A stretch of 64,000 nucleotides of DNA from Muscardinus avellanarius (taxonomy: Eukaryota > Chordata > Mammalia > Rodentia > Gliridae), in the NCBI GenBank assembly GCA_963383645.1, contig OY726573.1, positions 21,790,345 to 21,854,344 of the forward strand, in the 5' to 3' direction. The position numbers and the translations under genes are program-made. The notes below the pieces were generated by a model. It saw only the letters and a program-made list of their open reading frames with translations. It searched no databases and was not told where the DNA came from. Below, piece by piece: positions 19,092 to 29,897 of the stretch. Within the stretch, counting starts at the first letter, position 1, and the number at the start of each line of letters is the position of its first letter.

Positions 19092-20789
19092 GCTGATGGT
19101 TATTTTTTGTGTGCCCTGGAGGAGAAATAACATCTATCAAAGTCCTTACAACACCTGGGGTTTGCCTAGGAGGATTCTGTGGACAATTAAGAATGACAGC
19201 CACATTCTGCCCTTACTTTTGTTTAAGGTTCGTGTCAGTTTGTTTAATTTACACCTTTTTATTATAAATGATTATATCAGAGTTAACTGCTGGCTTCTAG
19301 TCAGACTTCTTAGCACTAGGCCCGAGTGAGGGGCTGACTGGCCCAGCATGTGAGTGACATTTCCAGCTTTGTGATCAGTGCTCTGGGATGAGTTGTAGAA
19401 GTCATTGCAGTCCACCTCACCTTTGTGACAGCTCTTATGTAGTTGCATGTTTTTGTTGTTGTTTGTTTTTCCTCTCTAGGGGCTGGATTGGACTGGGGGA
19501 TAGATGGGGGTAGTTTGTTTTCTTACTGGACTTGCAAACTCTCTGCTGAGAGTCCAGGAAGGATCCATCTGTCTTGGACTGCACTTTTTTCTGCTGAGCT
19601 GGGACATGGACAGCACAGGCCTGTGTAACTCGTGATGGGTCTTCCAATGTGCTGTGATGGCATGGGTGCTCATGGACCTGTTTAGAAGAAAAGCAGAGGT
19701 AGTGCTCTTTTGTTTCTTTTTGGGCATGGACTCTAAGGCTTCTCTCTAGTTAGTGATGCTAGGTTCTATTCTGGTCCTTCTATTCTGGTCCTTCCCACCA
19801 TCCCCTAGCTGACAACCAGTTGAGCCCTCAGCTTCCTATACTTAATCCCCAAGCAGTGTAGTTCAATAAAAGTAGTAATTAGGTCTTTTACAAATTTATT
19901 TTATTAGTGAAGAGAGGTGGTGTGTAATGGGCTATAATTCTAACACAGCCAGTTTGGAGATTAATAAAAAATTTAAAAAGAGCGGTTTTTACCAGAGACG
20001 GTGGGCCTGTTATTCTGAGTTCTCGGCTGAGCTGAAATCAGAGCAGCGTGGGACTCATGGTAGACTGTGCTATTGGGAAGATTCAAAGCCACGTTCCTTG
20101 TTGTTACAGTCTGTGCAGTGCCCGTCCTTGAGGGTGTTTTACACTGGCATTGGAAAAAAGGAAAGCTTGTTTTCCAAGAACTCTGCTCTCTCAGCTTGAT
20201 AAGCATTTAAAAATAAAAGCTGCACAATTGAAATTGGCAGTGCATCCTCATTCTTTTGTCTCTCTGTTTATTTTTTTCCCTCATCCCTCAACATGTGTGC
20301 TACAGCCCATGGTTATTACACCCTCAAGAATGATGTCCTGGAACTCAGCAAACTCGCACCAAGGGCTGCCTGCCCTGCCCTCGGCTGTTTGAAGCTGGCT
20401 GAGGCATCAGGGCCCAGCACTGAAAGGCAGATCAGCCTCAGCAGCTCCATTCGTGGCACATTCCCCTTGTCCCTGAAGCTGCTGCTGAGAATTTGAGCTC
20501 TGCCAGAATCCTGATTGTCACCCCAATCTTTCTTTTTTCTTGTTAGTTTTTAAAGTTAACTTAATTGATTGGTTTACCTCTCCATTAAGAAGCTTGAGGG
20601 GGGGGGAAGCACGTTGGTTTTTTTGAAAAGGAGTTCTGCTTTTAAAAAAGGTTCTTCTAAGCTAAGGTTTTCTGGTACCAACCCAGGAAAAAGAAAAGCT
20701 ACTATGGCTTAGGCTAGGCTCACTAGTAGTCCTGTTGTCTAGAAAAATGGATCTGTTTCTGAATTACGTAGACCATGCATTTTTATTCT
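19092..20789. other. SINE-free unique sequence
   Basis: 1.7 kb without interspersed repeats. Short ORFs (for example 20293-20496 and 19435-19647) overlap on both strands, and none is framed by convincing splice sites. Confidence 0.5.
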
Positions 20790-20815
20790 CAGAATGATCT
20801 CAATGTAAAGGGGGT

Positions 20816-20905
20816 CTTTTTTTTTTTTTTTTTTTTTTTTTTGTCTTTTTGGACCGGGGATCAAATCCAGGGCGGGGCACTTGCCACTGAGCTATATCCC
20901 AGCCC
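20816..20905 (-). mobile_element. ID element (lone), minus strand
   Basis: A T run of about 27, then GACCGGGGATCAAATCCAGG and CACTTGCCACTGAGCTAT. Imperfect TSD AGAATGATCTCAAT (20791-20804) / AGAACAATCTCAAT (20906-20919) shows that it is old. Confidence 0.87.
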
Positions 20906-20919
20906 AGAACAATCTCAAT

Positions 20920-22416
20920 TTAGGCAGTGAACTTTAGCATCACCCTCGCTTCGATGAACTTAGCAAAAAACAAAAACTCTACTTCCCTACAAACTGGTGA
21001 CTTGTCTAGAAATATAGTGGCTTTGTGCAGCAGTGCCAAAGCCTGTCCTGAGCATCGCTTACAGATCCCACTGTAGTCATGCATGTGTGACCTCAGAAGG
21101 AACTGCTTTGTCTCTGGCTTTCTGCGAGGACTGGCCTCCCACTCGAGTTGGTCCTGCTCAAGCCAACTTTGGAACACCATGTTGCTTGTTCTGGCATTTC
21201 TGGTTATCACTGCCCACTTAGTTGAGTCAGAACCTGGAGGGAGTTGGGCAGGGTGTGGTTCCAGGTCTGCAGACTTCCTGCTTGATGCCTGTGAAGGGCT
21301 GGTGCCTGATGTAACTGAATAGGGCGTTACTTCAGGTTTGTAGTCCTTGTTTTTGTTTGGCTGGTTGGACTGAACCTGATATTACTGTTTCCCAAAGAAT
21401 ATTTTTGGTTTGAAAACTGAAGGTCAGCAGTTCGCAAGTGCCGAGCTTGAGGCCAACTCTGTGGTTTGTCTTGTGCCACTGAGCCAGCAGCACTGCAGTC
21501 CTGATCAATTGATCTGCAACAATATGAGACCATGAACAGCAACTGCCAGACAAAACTCTGTCTCACCCCATTCTCTCTCCAACCTGTCTCACTGCCGGGT
21601 TCCCTTTCTTTCTCTTTGTCTATTTCACTCTTGGTTATATATTTTGCTCTTTTGGGTCTATCTTTTTCCATCTCCCTGTCTCTTTCCATAACAGTTTTTA
21701 ATAATGTTTTAGTTAGTTCCAGCCTTTTCCCTGAATGGATCCCATTGGAAAATGCATTTGAAAGGAAACAGTTATACACTTCCCTTCCTTTGAAACTCTG
21801 TTGGCACCTTTTCCAGTGCAGTAAACCATACAACATGTATTTTCAAAGTTTCCAAACACAGACATGCTGGCGTTAAATTTATGAAAAAATATTTTATTCA
21901 GCTGTATGGTAACTGTGACTTTCAGAGACCTTGATCAGATTTGAAATTGGTGTTGACTTTTAGAACTCAAACAAGATTTTCAGACCTCTGTAGGAAATAC
22001 AGCCACAGTGGCTGTGAAGAGTCTGTGCCACTTTGTGCTATGGTCTTGAATTGCAAGTTGGGCAGGAATTGGAATAGGAGATTTAGACATGGGTATCCCT
22101 AGCCACACCCAGAGAAAAACAGGGAGTCAGTGAGTCATTGAAGAGTATTGCATAGTTCTGTTGGGCACAGGAGTAGAAGGTAATTTTTTTCTGTTCATCA
22201 AAGATAAATTCTTTTTGTTTACTCCAACCAAGAAAGGAGGGTCAGATACATCTATTTAAGTGGTTCATTGTTTTCTGTAGGATATGTGGCTGAGAAGAGT
22301 TCTTTTATTTGTCATTCAAGGCAGTGTGATGTCACTAATGTTATTACCTTGCTTTTGCCTTCTAAATATATGGCCTGATACAAAATTATGTTAGAATCAG
22401 ATCTATATATTTATAT
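20920..22416. other. SINE-free unique sequence
   Basis: 1.5 kb with no recognised repeat. Open frames at 20920-21210, 21327-21836 and 21532-21876 overlap one another on opposite strands and are low in conserved-looking motifs. Confidence 0.5.
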
Positions 22417-22619
22417 TTTTTTGTGGTACTGGGTGGAACCCAGGTGCTTTCTACCTCTGCACTGCACTCCCAGACCTATTTTATATTTTATTTGGAAACA
22501 AGGTCTCACCAAGTTGCTGGGAGCCTCACTAAATAGCTGAGGCTGGCTTCGAACCTGTGTGATCCTCCTGTCTCAGCCTCTCAAGTGCTGGGATTACAAG
22601 CATGTGCCACCATGCCTGA
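22417..22619 (-). mobile_element. B1-dID SINE, full (type B)
   Basis: GTGGTACTGGGTGGAACCC to CACCATGCCTGAC. ATCTATATAT occurs on both sides as TSD. Confidence 0.92.
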
Positions 22620-23082
22620 CCAAATCTATATATCTAAAAGTCTGTGGGTTTGACTGAGGTTGGGATTTGGCTGGTAAAGACAATGATTCTTCTGAAGGAC
22701 CCAGCTATTGGTTCAGGAGATCCCAGGGAAAATACTTCAAAGAAGCCTTGCTGAAGAGGTTTCTTCCAAATTGCTCAAGCAGCTGAACTGTGTCTTGACT
22801 CACTTAGTTTTATATACTGTGCTATTTTTTCAGCTTTTCTTTGCTAATCAGCCAACAGTGGTGAGTTCTGCTCTAGGGCATTAAGATAGGGGTTCTCTGC
22901 TGCCTTATAGAACAGAAGCAGCCAAAGACAAGCCTACAAGAAGCTGAGTATCCTGCAGGCCATGGGTTCCCTTAGTGTAATTAACAAGGATTTGTTAAGC
23001 ATTAGGTACATCTTACTATTCTTCTTTTGGTAGCTTTTGCCTTTGTCAACTGCAGACTTTTTCCTTTCTTTTCTCTCTCTCT
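22620..23082. other. Unique sequence
   Basis: Nothing recognised. Ends in a CT-rich tract at about 23060-23082. Confidence 0.45.
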
Positions 23083-23297
23083 CTTTTTTTTGGGGGGAGG
23101 GGGGTACTGGGAATGGAATCCAGGGGCATTCTGCCTCTGAGCTACACTTCCAGATCTATTTTTTATTCATTTTGAAACAGTGTCTCACAAAATTGCAGTA
23201 GGCCTCACTAAGTAGCTGTGGCTGACCATGAATATGTGATCCTTCTGTCTCATGCTCCCCAGTCTGGGATTACAAGTGTGTGCCACCATAGCCTGCT
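23083..23297 (-). mobile_element. B1-dID SINE, full (type A)
   Basis: GGTACTGGGAATGGAATCC to CCACCATAGCCTGCT. Confidence 0.87.
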
Positions 23298-23312
23298 TTT
23301 TATCTTTTATTT

Positions 23313-23549
23313 ATTTATTCGTTTGTTTATTTATTTATTTTATTGTGTGTGTGGTGCTGGGGATTGAACCCAGAGGATTTCTACCTTGGGGCTACACTCT
23401 CAGACCTATTTCCTATTTTATTTGGAAACAGGGTCTCACTAAGTTGCTGAGAGCCTCACTAAATAGCTGAGGCTGGCTTCGAACCTGTGCGATCCTCCTG
23501 TCTCAGCCTCCCAAGCGCTGGGATTACAACTCTGTGCCACCATGCTCAG
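23313..23549 (-). mobile_element. B1-dID SINE, full (type B)
   Basis: TSD TTTATCTTTTATTT at 23299-23312 and 23550-23563. (TTTA)n/GT tail. Confidence 0.93.
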
Positions 23550-23563
23550 TTTATCTTTTATTT

Positions 23564-23692
23564 TTTAAATAGAATCTCAGTTGTTGAGGGCCTCATTAAA
23601 TTGCTCAGGTTGGCCTTGAACATGTGATGCTTCTTTCTCAGACTCCCAAGTACTGGGATTATAAACCTGTGCCACCATACCTGGCTGGCTGC
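23564..23692 (-). mobile_element. B1-dID SINE, left half only
   Basis: TAGAATCTCAGTTGTTGAGG to CACCATACCTGGCTGG. It follows directly on the preceding copy's TSD and may be the other half of an older host. Confidence 0.7.
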
Positions 23693-23778
23693 AGACTTTC
23701 CAAAAATGCTTTCTCTGTGCTTTCTTTGCTCTCTCCTTCCTTTTTGCCTGTTTCTTAGGTCTTCTGTTTTTCATGTAG

Positions 23779-23780
<2 letters not shown>

Positions 23781-23831
<51 letters not shown>
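23781..23831. repeat. (TG)n microsatellite
   Basis: About 25 TG units at the tail side of a minus-strand SINE. Confidence 0.95.
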
Positions 23832-23833
<2 letters not shown>

Positions 23834-24288
23834 TATTAGGGTTGAACCTAGGGGCATTCTGCTTCCAAGCTCCACACCCAGACCTACTTTTTATTCTTTC
23901 TTTATTTTATTTTATTTTATTTTATTTTATTTTATTTTATTTTATTTTGTGGTACTGGGGGTGGAACCCAGAGGCTTTCTATCTCCGGGCTATACTCCCA
24001 GACCTATTTTATATTTTATTTGGAAACAGGGTCTCACTAAGTTGCTGAAAGCCTCACTAAGTAGCTGAGGCTGGCTTCGAACCTGTGCGAGCCTCCTGTC
24101 TCAGCCTCCCAAGTGTGGGGATTACAAGCGTGTGCCACCATGCCCAGCCTTTATTCTTTATTTTGAAACGGGGTCTCACTAAGTTGTGGAGGGCCTTACT
24201 GAGTTGCTGACGCTTGCCTTGAACCTGCAATCTTCCTGTCTCAGCCTCCCAATTCTGAGATTATAAGAGTTAGCCACCACGCCCAGCT
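23832..24288 (-). mobile_element. B1-dID SINE host split by another SINE (type A)
   Basis: Right half at 23832-23900, left half at 24149-24288 (GAAACGGGGTCTCAC to CACGCCCAGCT). Confidence 0.87.
23901..24148 (-). mobile_element. B1-dID SINE, full (type B), nested, with a (TTTTA)n tail
   Basis: Nine TTTTA units at 23901-23948, then GTGGTACTGGGGGTGGAACC to CATGCCCAGCC, in the linker of the 23832 copy. Confidence 0.93.
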
Positions 24289-24438
24289 GCAGTGTGAGTC
24301 TTAACTATTAGCATTTACTAAAAATCTCCTTCTTACTGTTTCCCCTTTGGTATATTGTAAAATCTTGTGGCATCAGCTATCCTGCTTTATGGATTGATCC
24401 TGAATCTCAAATCTTTTTACCACCATGATCATTGTGTA

Positions 24439-24618
24439 TTTTTTTTTCTTTTTTGGTACTAAAGATTGAACCCTAGGGTATTCTACCTCTGACCTATACC
24501 CCCAGCTCTTTATTTTTTATTTTGAAACAGGGTTATGCTGAGTTCCTGAGGCTGGCCTCAAGCCCTTGTTTGAGCCTCTCAAGTACCGGAATTACACTTT
24601 TGTGCCACCATGCCCAGT
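24439..24618 (-). mobile_element. B1-dID SINE (older, shortened left half)
   Basis: GGTACTAAAGATTGAACCC to CACCATGCCCAGTT. Confidence 0.82.
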
Positions 24619-24744
24619 TCTACCCTGATTATTTTCTTCAGCTTTAAGCTCACATTTCTAAGCTCTTGTGGGACCTTTTTACCTCCAGTCTCAAACTTAT
24701 TCAGCATTCTGTTTCTCCATGTTGCCTGTCAGGTTCCATAGGAA

Positions 24745-24811
24745 GTACACTTTTTTGGGGAGGGTGGGGGTTTGGAGGGATTTAACATACAGGCGTTCTA
24801 CCTTTAAGCTA
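24745..24811 (-). mobile_element. Diverged SINE right half
   Basis: GGAGGGATTTAACATACAGG, then GCGTTCTACCTTTAAGCTA. Recognisable only as an ID-type half. Confidence 0.5.
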
Positions 24812-24825
24812 TACCTTACAACCTT

Positions 24826-25043
24826 TTTTGTTTGTTTGTTTTTGCAGTACTGGAGATTGAACCCAGGGGTATTTACCTCCAAGCTACACCTCTAGCCCTA
24901 TTTTTTATTCTTGATTTTGAAACAGGGTCTCACTGAGTTGCAAAGGACCTCACTAAATAGCTGAGGCTGGCTGTGAACCACGATCCTCCTGCCTCAGCCT
25001 CCCGAATGCTGTGATTTATAAGCATGCGCCACCACGCCTGGCT
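24826..25043 (-). mobile_element. B1-dID SINE, full (type A)
   Basis: GCAGTACTGGAGATTGAACC to CACGCCTGGCT. ACCT(C/T)ACAACC lies on both flanks as TSD. Confidence 0.9.
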
Positions 25044-25230
25044 ACCTCACAACCTTTTTAATTTTTGTTTTAAAAAAGTTCTCAGCCCGGTGTGGTGGCA
25101 CACAAGGTGGGGTTGTTTTTGGGTGGGTGGATTTTACACATGGGCATTCAACTCACAACCTTTTTTTTTGTTTGTCTTGCGGTACTGAGGATTGAACCCA
25201 GGGACATTCGACCTGAGCTACCCCCAGCCC

Positions 25231-25449
25231 TTTTTTTTTTTTTTTTTTTTTTTGGTACTGGAGATTGAACCCAGGGGCCTTATACCTCCAAGGCATACCC
25301 TCAGCCTGATTTTTATATCTTATTTGGAAACGGGGTCTCACTAGGTTCCTGAGGCTTGCTAAATTGCTGAGGCTGGCTTTGAACCTGTGATCATACTGTC
25401 TCAGCCTTCCAAATACTGAGATTACAGGTGTGTGTCACCACGCCCTGCT
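25231..25449 (-). mobile_element. B1-dID SINE, full, nested in the 25158 host
   Basis: A T run of about 23, GGTACTGGAGATTGAACCC, left half ending CACGCCCTGCTC. Confidence 0.88.
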
Positions 25450-25469
25450 CACTAGCCCTATTTTATTTT

Positions 25470-25543
25470 TTTGTGTGTGTGTTTGTGGTACTGGGGATTG
25501 AACCCAGAGGTATTCTACCTCCAAGTTATCCCCCAGCTTGATT

Positions 25544-25586
<43 letters not shown>

Positions 25587-25898
25587 CTGCAGTACTGGGG
25601 ATGGAATCCAGGGGCATTTTACCTCCAGACTACATATCCCAGTCCTGTTTTTTATTCTTTATTTTGAAACAGGGTCTCACTGAGTTACAAAGGGCCTCAC
25701 TAAGTAGCAGAGGCTGGTAGTGAACCACAATCCTCCTGTCTCAGCCTCCCAAATGCTGCGATTATAAGTGGGCGTCACCATGCCGGCTTGATTTTTTATT
25801 TAGAAACAAGGTCTCACTAAACTGCTGAATCTGGCTTGGAACCTGCCTTAGCCTTCCAAGTACTGGGATTACAAGCATTCACCACCACATCTGGCTTA
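25470..25898 (-). mobile_element. B1-dID SINE host split by another SINE, itself nested
   Basis: Right half at 25470-25539, left half at 25790-25898 (TTTAGAAACAAGGTCTCAC to CACATCTGGCTT). Confidence 0.82.
25540..25789 (-). mobile_element. B1-dID SINE, full (type A), innermost, (TTTA)n tail
   Basis: (TTTA)11 at 25540-25585, then GCAGTACTGGGGATGGAATC to CACCATGCCGGCTT. Confidence 0.92.
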
Positions 25899-25961
25899 TT
25901 CTTTATTTTGCAATGGGGTTTCATGAAGTTACAAAGGGCCTCACTAAGTAGCTGAGGCTGA

Positions 25962-26205
25962 AAAAAAAAAAAAATGTTTCAATGGCCTTGGATTCAATCC
26001 TCAGTATTCTGCTTCTGAGCTATACTCCCAACCCTATTGTTTTTCTTTGGGCTTTTTTTGTTTTTTGTTTTTATTCTTACTTTGAAACAGAGTCTCACTG
26101 AGTTACAGAGCACCTCACTAAGTAGCTGAAGCTGTCTGCGAACCGCAATCCTCCTGTCTCAGCCTCCCAAATGCTGGAATAACAAGCATGCACCACCATG
26201 CCCGG
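25962..26205 (-). mobile_element. B1-dID SINE, rearranged right half plus full left half
   Basis: A short + strand-like piece (GGATTCAATCCTCAG) precedes a reversed right half (CTTCTGAGCTATACTCCC). The left half runs to 26205, ending CACCATGCCCGGA. Confidence 0.7.
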
Positions 26206-26209
26206 ATAT

Positions 26210-26435
26210 TTTTTTTTTTTTTATCTTGTTTTACTTTTTGTAGTACTAGAGATAAAACCCAGAGGCATTCTACCTCCAAACTCCACCCCAGCCCAATTTT
26301 ATTTCTTATTTAGGAACAAGGCCTCACTAGGTTACTGAGAGCCATCCTAAATTCAAGGTTGGCTTTGAACCTGCAATCTTCCTGTCTTCACCTCCCAAGT
26401 AGTGGAATTACAAGCATGCACCTCCATGTCCAGCT
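26210..26435 (-). mobile_element. B1-dID SINE, full (diverged)
   Basis: GTAGTACTAGAGATAAAACCC to CTCCATGTCCAGCTT. Confidence 0.83.
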
Positions 26436-26583
26436 TATTCTTTTATTTGGAAACAGGGTCTCACTAAGTTGTAGAGACCCTCACTAAGTTGCTGAGGCTG
26501 GCTTTGAACCTTCAACTTTTTTTTGTTTCAGGCTCCAAGTTCTGGGATTACAACCGTGCACCACCACCACCATGCCTGACTTA
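26436..26583 (-). mobile_element. B1-dID SINE, left half only
   Basis: GGAAACAGGGTCTCACTAAG to CACCATGCCTGACTT, with a CAC expansion near the end. Probably the remainder of a host split by the preceding copy. Confidence 0.72.
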
Positions 26584-27060
26584 AATATTTATATGCAGGA
26601 AGTTGTTCCTGCAACACCTGAGATGCATGAAGGAAACAGGACAGCAGAGAATAAAGTTGAACTATAGCAACTAGTTCTACCAGGAGCTAGACTAGCCCTT
26701 CAGAATAACTCAAATGGGACCATAGAGGCTTAGTCTTTGTACCTCTTCTCCTCCCCACCCACACCTTCACTGGTTAGAGTGACATGGAGAAGCACCTCTC
26801 TTTAGTTGAAAGCAAGTCTGGGAGAGGAACTCAGATGAGAGCCACCACTGCCAACACTCCCAGCAGCTGGGGGAAGAATGGGAGCTTTAGTCCTGGAGGG
26901 GATCTGGGAAGCACACCAAATCACCTACTGGACTGCCAAATTGATTCCTCCCATGCACGATATTTCTGTTAATGGCATCAGTGCTCAGCACAAACTCAGG
27001 CTGTCATAGCCTCACTGTTTCTAAGTTAAGGTATAATTTATATAAATGACAATGTACAGA
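26584..27060. other. Unique sequence, short L1M-like motif at its end
   Basis: Mostly unrecognised. AGGTATAATTTATATAAATG near 27030 resembles the 3' end of old L1M elements read on the minus strand. Confidence 0.45.
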
Positions 27061-27429
27061 TTTTTTTTTTTCAGTACTGGTGATTGAACTCAGGGGCATT
27101 CTCTCTCTAAACTATGAATCTTTTTTTTTCTTTTTTTGTGGTGATACTAGGGTTCTTGGAAGCCCTCTACCTCCGGGCTATACTCCCAGACCTATTTTTA
27201 GGCTTTTTTTTTTGAAACAGGGTCTCTTAAACCAGCGCGGCTGGCTTCGAACCTGCGCGATCTTCCTGTCTCCGCCTCCCAAGTGCGGGGATTACAAGCG
27301 TGCACCACCAAGCCAGCTCACCTTTTATTTTAAAACAGGGTCTCAATAAGTTGCTGGGGCTGGTCTCAAACCTTTGATCCTTAACCTTCTTAGTACTGAG
27401 ATTATAGACATGTGCCACCATACCCAGCT
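27061..27429 (-). mobile_element. B1-dID SINE host split by a type C copy
   Basis: Right half at 27061-27120, left half at 27318-27429 (AAAACAGGGTCTCAATAAG to CACCATACCCAGCTT). Confidence 0.85.
27124..27317 (-). mobile_element. B1-dID SINE (type C), nested
   Basis: GGTTCTTGGAAGCCCTC and CTTAAACCAGCGCGGCTGGC show the type C right half and palindrome. Confidence 0.93.
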
Positions 27430-27513
27430 TCATTTTTGTTTTGTTTTTGTTTTGCAGTACTGGGGATTGAACCTAGGATTATTCTACCTTCAAGTTACAC
27501 CCCCAGCCTTATT

Positions 27514-27709
27514 CTTTTTTTTTTTTTTTTAATAGTACTGGGGATGCAACCCAGGAGCATTCTACCTCCGAGCTATATCCCCAGACCTATTTTTTTATTT
27601 TTTATTTTGAAACAGGGTCTCACTGAATTGCAAAGGGCCTCATTAGGTAGCTAAGGCTATCTGCAAACTGTGATCTTCCTGTCTCAGCCTCCTGAATTTT
27701 GGGATTACG
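27514..27709 (-). mobile_element. B1-dID SINE, nearly full, nested
   Basis: AATAGTACTGGGGATGCAACC to TTTTGGGATTACG. The last bases of the left half are replaced by the next copy. Confidence 0.85.
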
Positions 27710-27903
27710 ATGGAACCCCGGGGCTTTCTACCTCCGGGCTATACTCCCAGACCTATTTTATATTTTATTTGGAAACAGGGTCTCACTAAGTTGCTGAGAA
27801 CCTCACTAAGTAGCTGAGGCTGGCTTCGAACCTGTGTGATCCTCCTGTCTCAGCCTCCTAAGCGCGGGGATTACAGGCGTGCGCCACCACACCCGGCTTG
27901 CCT
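27710..27903 (-). mobile_element. B1-dID SINE (type B) lacking its tail, nested
   Basis: Begins inside the right half (ATGGAACCCCGGGGC) with no poly-T, and ends CACCACACCCGGCTTG. The missing tail suggests recombination between two SINEs, not simple insertion. Confidence 0.82.
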
Positions 27904-28111
27904 GGCTTATTCTTGTATTTTGAAACAGGGTCTCACTAAGTTGTGGAGGACCTCATCAAGTTGCTGAAACTTGCTTTGAGCCTGTGCTCCTCCTGTCTTA
28001 GCCACCCAAATACTAGGATTACAAATGTGTGCCACCACTCCCGGCTTAATATTTTAACCTTAAAGAAAAGTGACTTACACTAGAAAAAAAAATCTTGGTT
28101 TTGGGGTTTTT

Positions 28112-28202
28112 TTTTTTCTGTTTGTTTTTTTGGTAAAACGATTGAATCCATGGCCTTGTGCTTGCTAGGCAGACATTCAACCAGTGAGCCACATCTCCAG
28201 CT
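28112..28202 (-). mobile_element. ID element (lone)
   Basis: ATTGAATCCATGGCC, then GTGCTTGCTAGGCAGACATT and AGCCACATCTCCAGC match the ancestral ID layout reversed. Confidence 0.75.
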
Positions 28203-28235
28203 CAAGATTCTTGTTTTTAAAAAGACCAAATGAGA

Positions 28236-28451
28236 GCCGGGTGTGGTGGCGCACACTTGTAATCCCCGCGCTTGGGAGGCTGAGACAGGAGGATCGCAGT
28301 TCACGGACATCCTCAGCTACTTAGTGAGGCCCTCTGCAACTCAGTAAGACCCTGTTTCAAAATAAAGAATAAAAAAATTGGGCAGGGGATGTAGCTCAGA
28401 GGTTAAATGCCTCTGGGCTCCATCCCTAAACTTGCCAAAAAAAAAAAAAGA
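28236..28451 (+). mobile_element. B1-dID SINE, full (type D)
   Basis: GCCGGGTGTGGTGGCGC to CCTAAACTTGCC plus A tail. Right half GGGCAGGGGATGTAGC. Confidence 0.92.
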
Positions 28452-28463
28452 TTAAAAAATTAA

Positions 28464-28672
28464 GAAGGCATGTGGTGCATGCTTGTAATCCCAGTACTTG
28501 GGAGGCTGAGACATGATCCTAAATTCATGGCCAGCCTCAGCTACTTAGTGAGGCTCTCTAAAACTTAGTGAGACCCTGATTCAAAATAAAGAATAAAAAA
28601 AACAGGGCTGAGGGTGTAGCTTGGAAGTAGATTGCCCCAGTACCAATGCCACACACACACACACAAAAAAAA
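28464..28672 (+). mobile_element. B1-dID SINE, full, (CA)n before the A tail
   Basis: AGATTAAAA occurs on both flanks (about 28450 and 28673). The end GCCACACACACACAC shows a CA tract seeding from the SINE end. Confidence 0.85.
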
Positions 28673-28689
28673 AGATTAAAAGTTTTTTT

Positions 28690-28827
28690 CCGGCATAGTG
28701 GCACATAGTTGTAATCCCAGTACTTGGGAGGCTGAGACAGGAAAATAATAGATTCGAGGACAGCCTCAGCAAGTAGTGAGACTCTCACCAACTTAGACTT
28801 TGTTTCAAAAATAAAAAGAAGAAATAG
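28690..28827 (+). mobile_element. B1-dID SINE, left half
   Basis: CCGGCATAGTGGCACATAG to the linker AAAATAAAAAGAAGAAAT, followed at once by another copy. Confidence 0.8.
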
Positions 28828-29027
28828 GCATGGTGGCGCATGCTTGTAAATCCCAGCATTTGGGAGGCTGAGACAGGAGGATCATGGTTAGCAGCTAGCC
28901 TCAGCTACTTAGTGAGGCCCTTTGCAACTCAGTGAGACCCTGTTTCAAAATAAAGAATAAGAAATAGGGCTGGGAGTGTAACTCAGAGGTAGAATTCCCC
29001 TGGGTTCCAACCTAAGTACTGCAAAAA

Positions 29028-29073
<46 letters not shown>
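28828..29073 (+). mobile_element. B1-dID SINE, full (type A), (AAAT)n tail
   Basis: GGCATGGTGGCGCATGC to AAGTACTGC, then 11 or more AAAT units at about 29027-29073. Confidence 0.92.
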
Positions 29074-29074
<1 letters not shown>

Positions 29075-29187
29075 ACTCCATCACATTGCCAGGTGTGGTG
29101 GCACATGTCTGAAATCCCAGGACTTAGGAGACAGAGACAGGAGGATGGCAGGTTTGCGACCTGTCTTAGCAATTTAGCAGATTCTCA

Positions 29188-29397
29188 GGCTGGGCATGGT
29201 GGCGCAACTTGTAATCTCAGTTTTTGGGAGACAGACAGGAAGGTCACAGGTTCACAGCCAGCCTCAGCTACTTAGGTCTCTGCAACTTAGTGAGACCCTG
29301 TTTCATAATAAAGAATAAAAAGTAGTGCTGGGGATATAGCTCAGAGGTAGAATGCCTCTGCATTCAATCTTTAGTACCATAAAAAAATAAAAATTAG
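29188..29397 (+). mobile_element. B1-dID SINE, full (type A), nested
   Basis: GGCTGGGCATGGTGGCGC to TCTTTAGTACC plus A-rich tail. Confidence 0.88.
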
Positions 29398-29818
29398 TAG
29401 GGGCATGGTGGCACATGTTTGTAATTCTAGCATTTGGGAGGCTGAGACAGTTTGCAAACAGCCTCAACTACTTACTGAGGCCCTTTGCAACTTAGTGAGA
29501 CCCTGTTTCAAAATAAAGAACAAAGCCAGGCGTGGTGGCGCACGCTTGTAATCCCCTCGCTTGGGAGGTGGAGACAGGAAGATCACACAGGTTCCAAGCC
29601 AGAGGTGCTGGCTTAAGAGACCCTGTTTCCAAAAATAAAAAAGTATAAAATAGGTCTGGGAGTGGAGCCTGGAGGTAGAAGGTCTTCCAGGAACCCTAGT
29701 ACCACCAAAAAAAAAGAACAACAAAAAAAAATACGGCTGGGGTGTAGCTCGGAGGTAGAGTGCCCTTGGGTTCCATCTCCAGTACCACAATAAATAAATA
29801 AATAAATAAACAAACAAT
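29398..29818 (+). mobile_element. B1-dID SINE host split by a type C copy, nested
   Basis: Left half at 29398-29524, right half at 29733-29818 (GGCTGGGGTGTAGCTCGGAGG) with an (AAAT)n tail. Confidence 0.87.
29525..29715 (+). mobile_element. B1-dID SINE (type C), innermost
   Basis: GCCAGGCGTGGTGGCGC to GGTCTTCCAGGAACCC. Shortened left half GGTGCTGGCTTAAGAGACCC. Confidence 0.94.
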
Positions 29819-29897
29819 CAAACAAACAAACTCAGAGGTAGAATGCCCCTCAGAGATCAACCCCTAGTACTGTGATAAATAAATGAATAAATAAACA
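29819..29897 (+). mobile_element. SINE right-half fragment within the nest
   Basis: CTCAGAGGTAGAATGCCCC to CCTAGTACTG with an (AAAT)n tail. Belongs to one of the hosts; which one is unclear. Confidence 0.65.

Larger units (their letters stand above)
25158..25961 (-). mobile_element. Outer host of a compound SINE nest
   Basis: Right half at 25158-25230 and left half at 25899-25961. Three further copies lie between. Reading order is right half, full copy, right half, full copy, left half, left half. Confidence 0.75.
27436..28046 (-). mobile_element. B1-dID SINE host holding two further copies
   Basis: Right half at 27436-27512, left half at 27907-28046. Two copies lie between. Confidence 0.78.

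Noticed and set aside
20293..20496. Possible exon (MCATAHGYYTLKNDVLELSK...)
   Set aside because: No acceptor/donor pair in phase, and no similarity that I recognise to SMG6 or another protein.
21327..21836. 169-codon minus-strand ORF
   Set aside because: In unique DNA but overlapped by an antisense 114-codon ORF. No recognisable motif, and no RNA or splice evidence.
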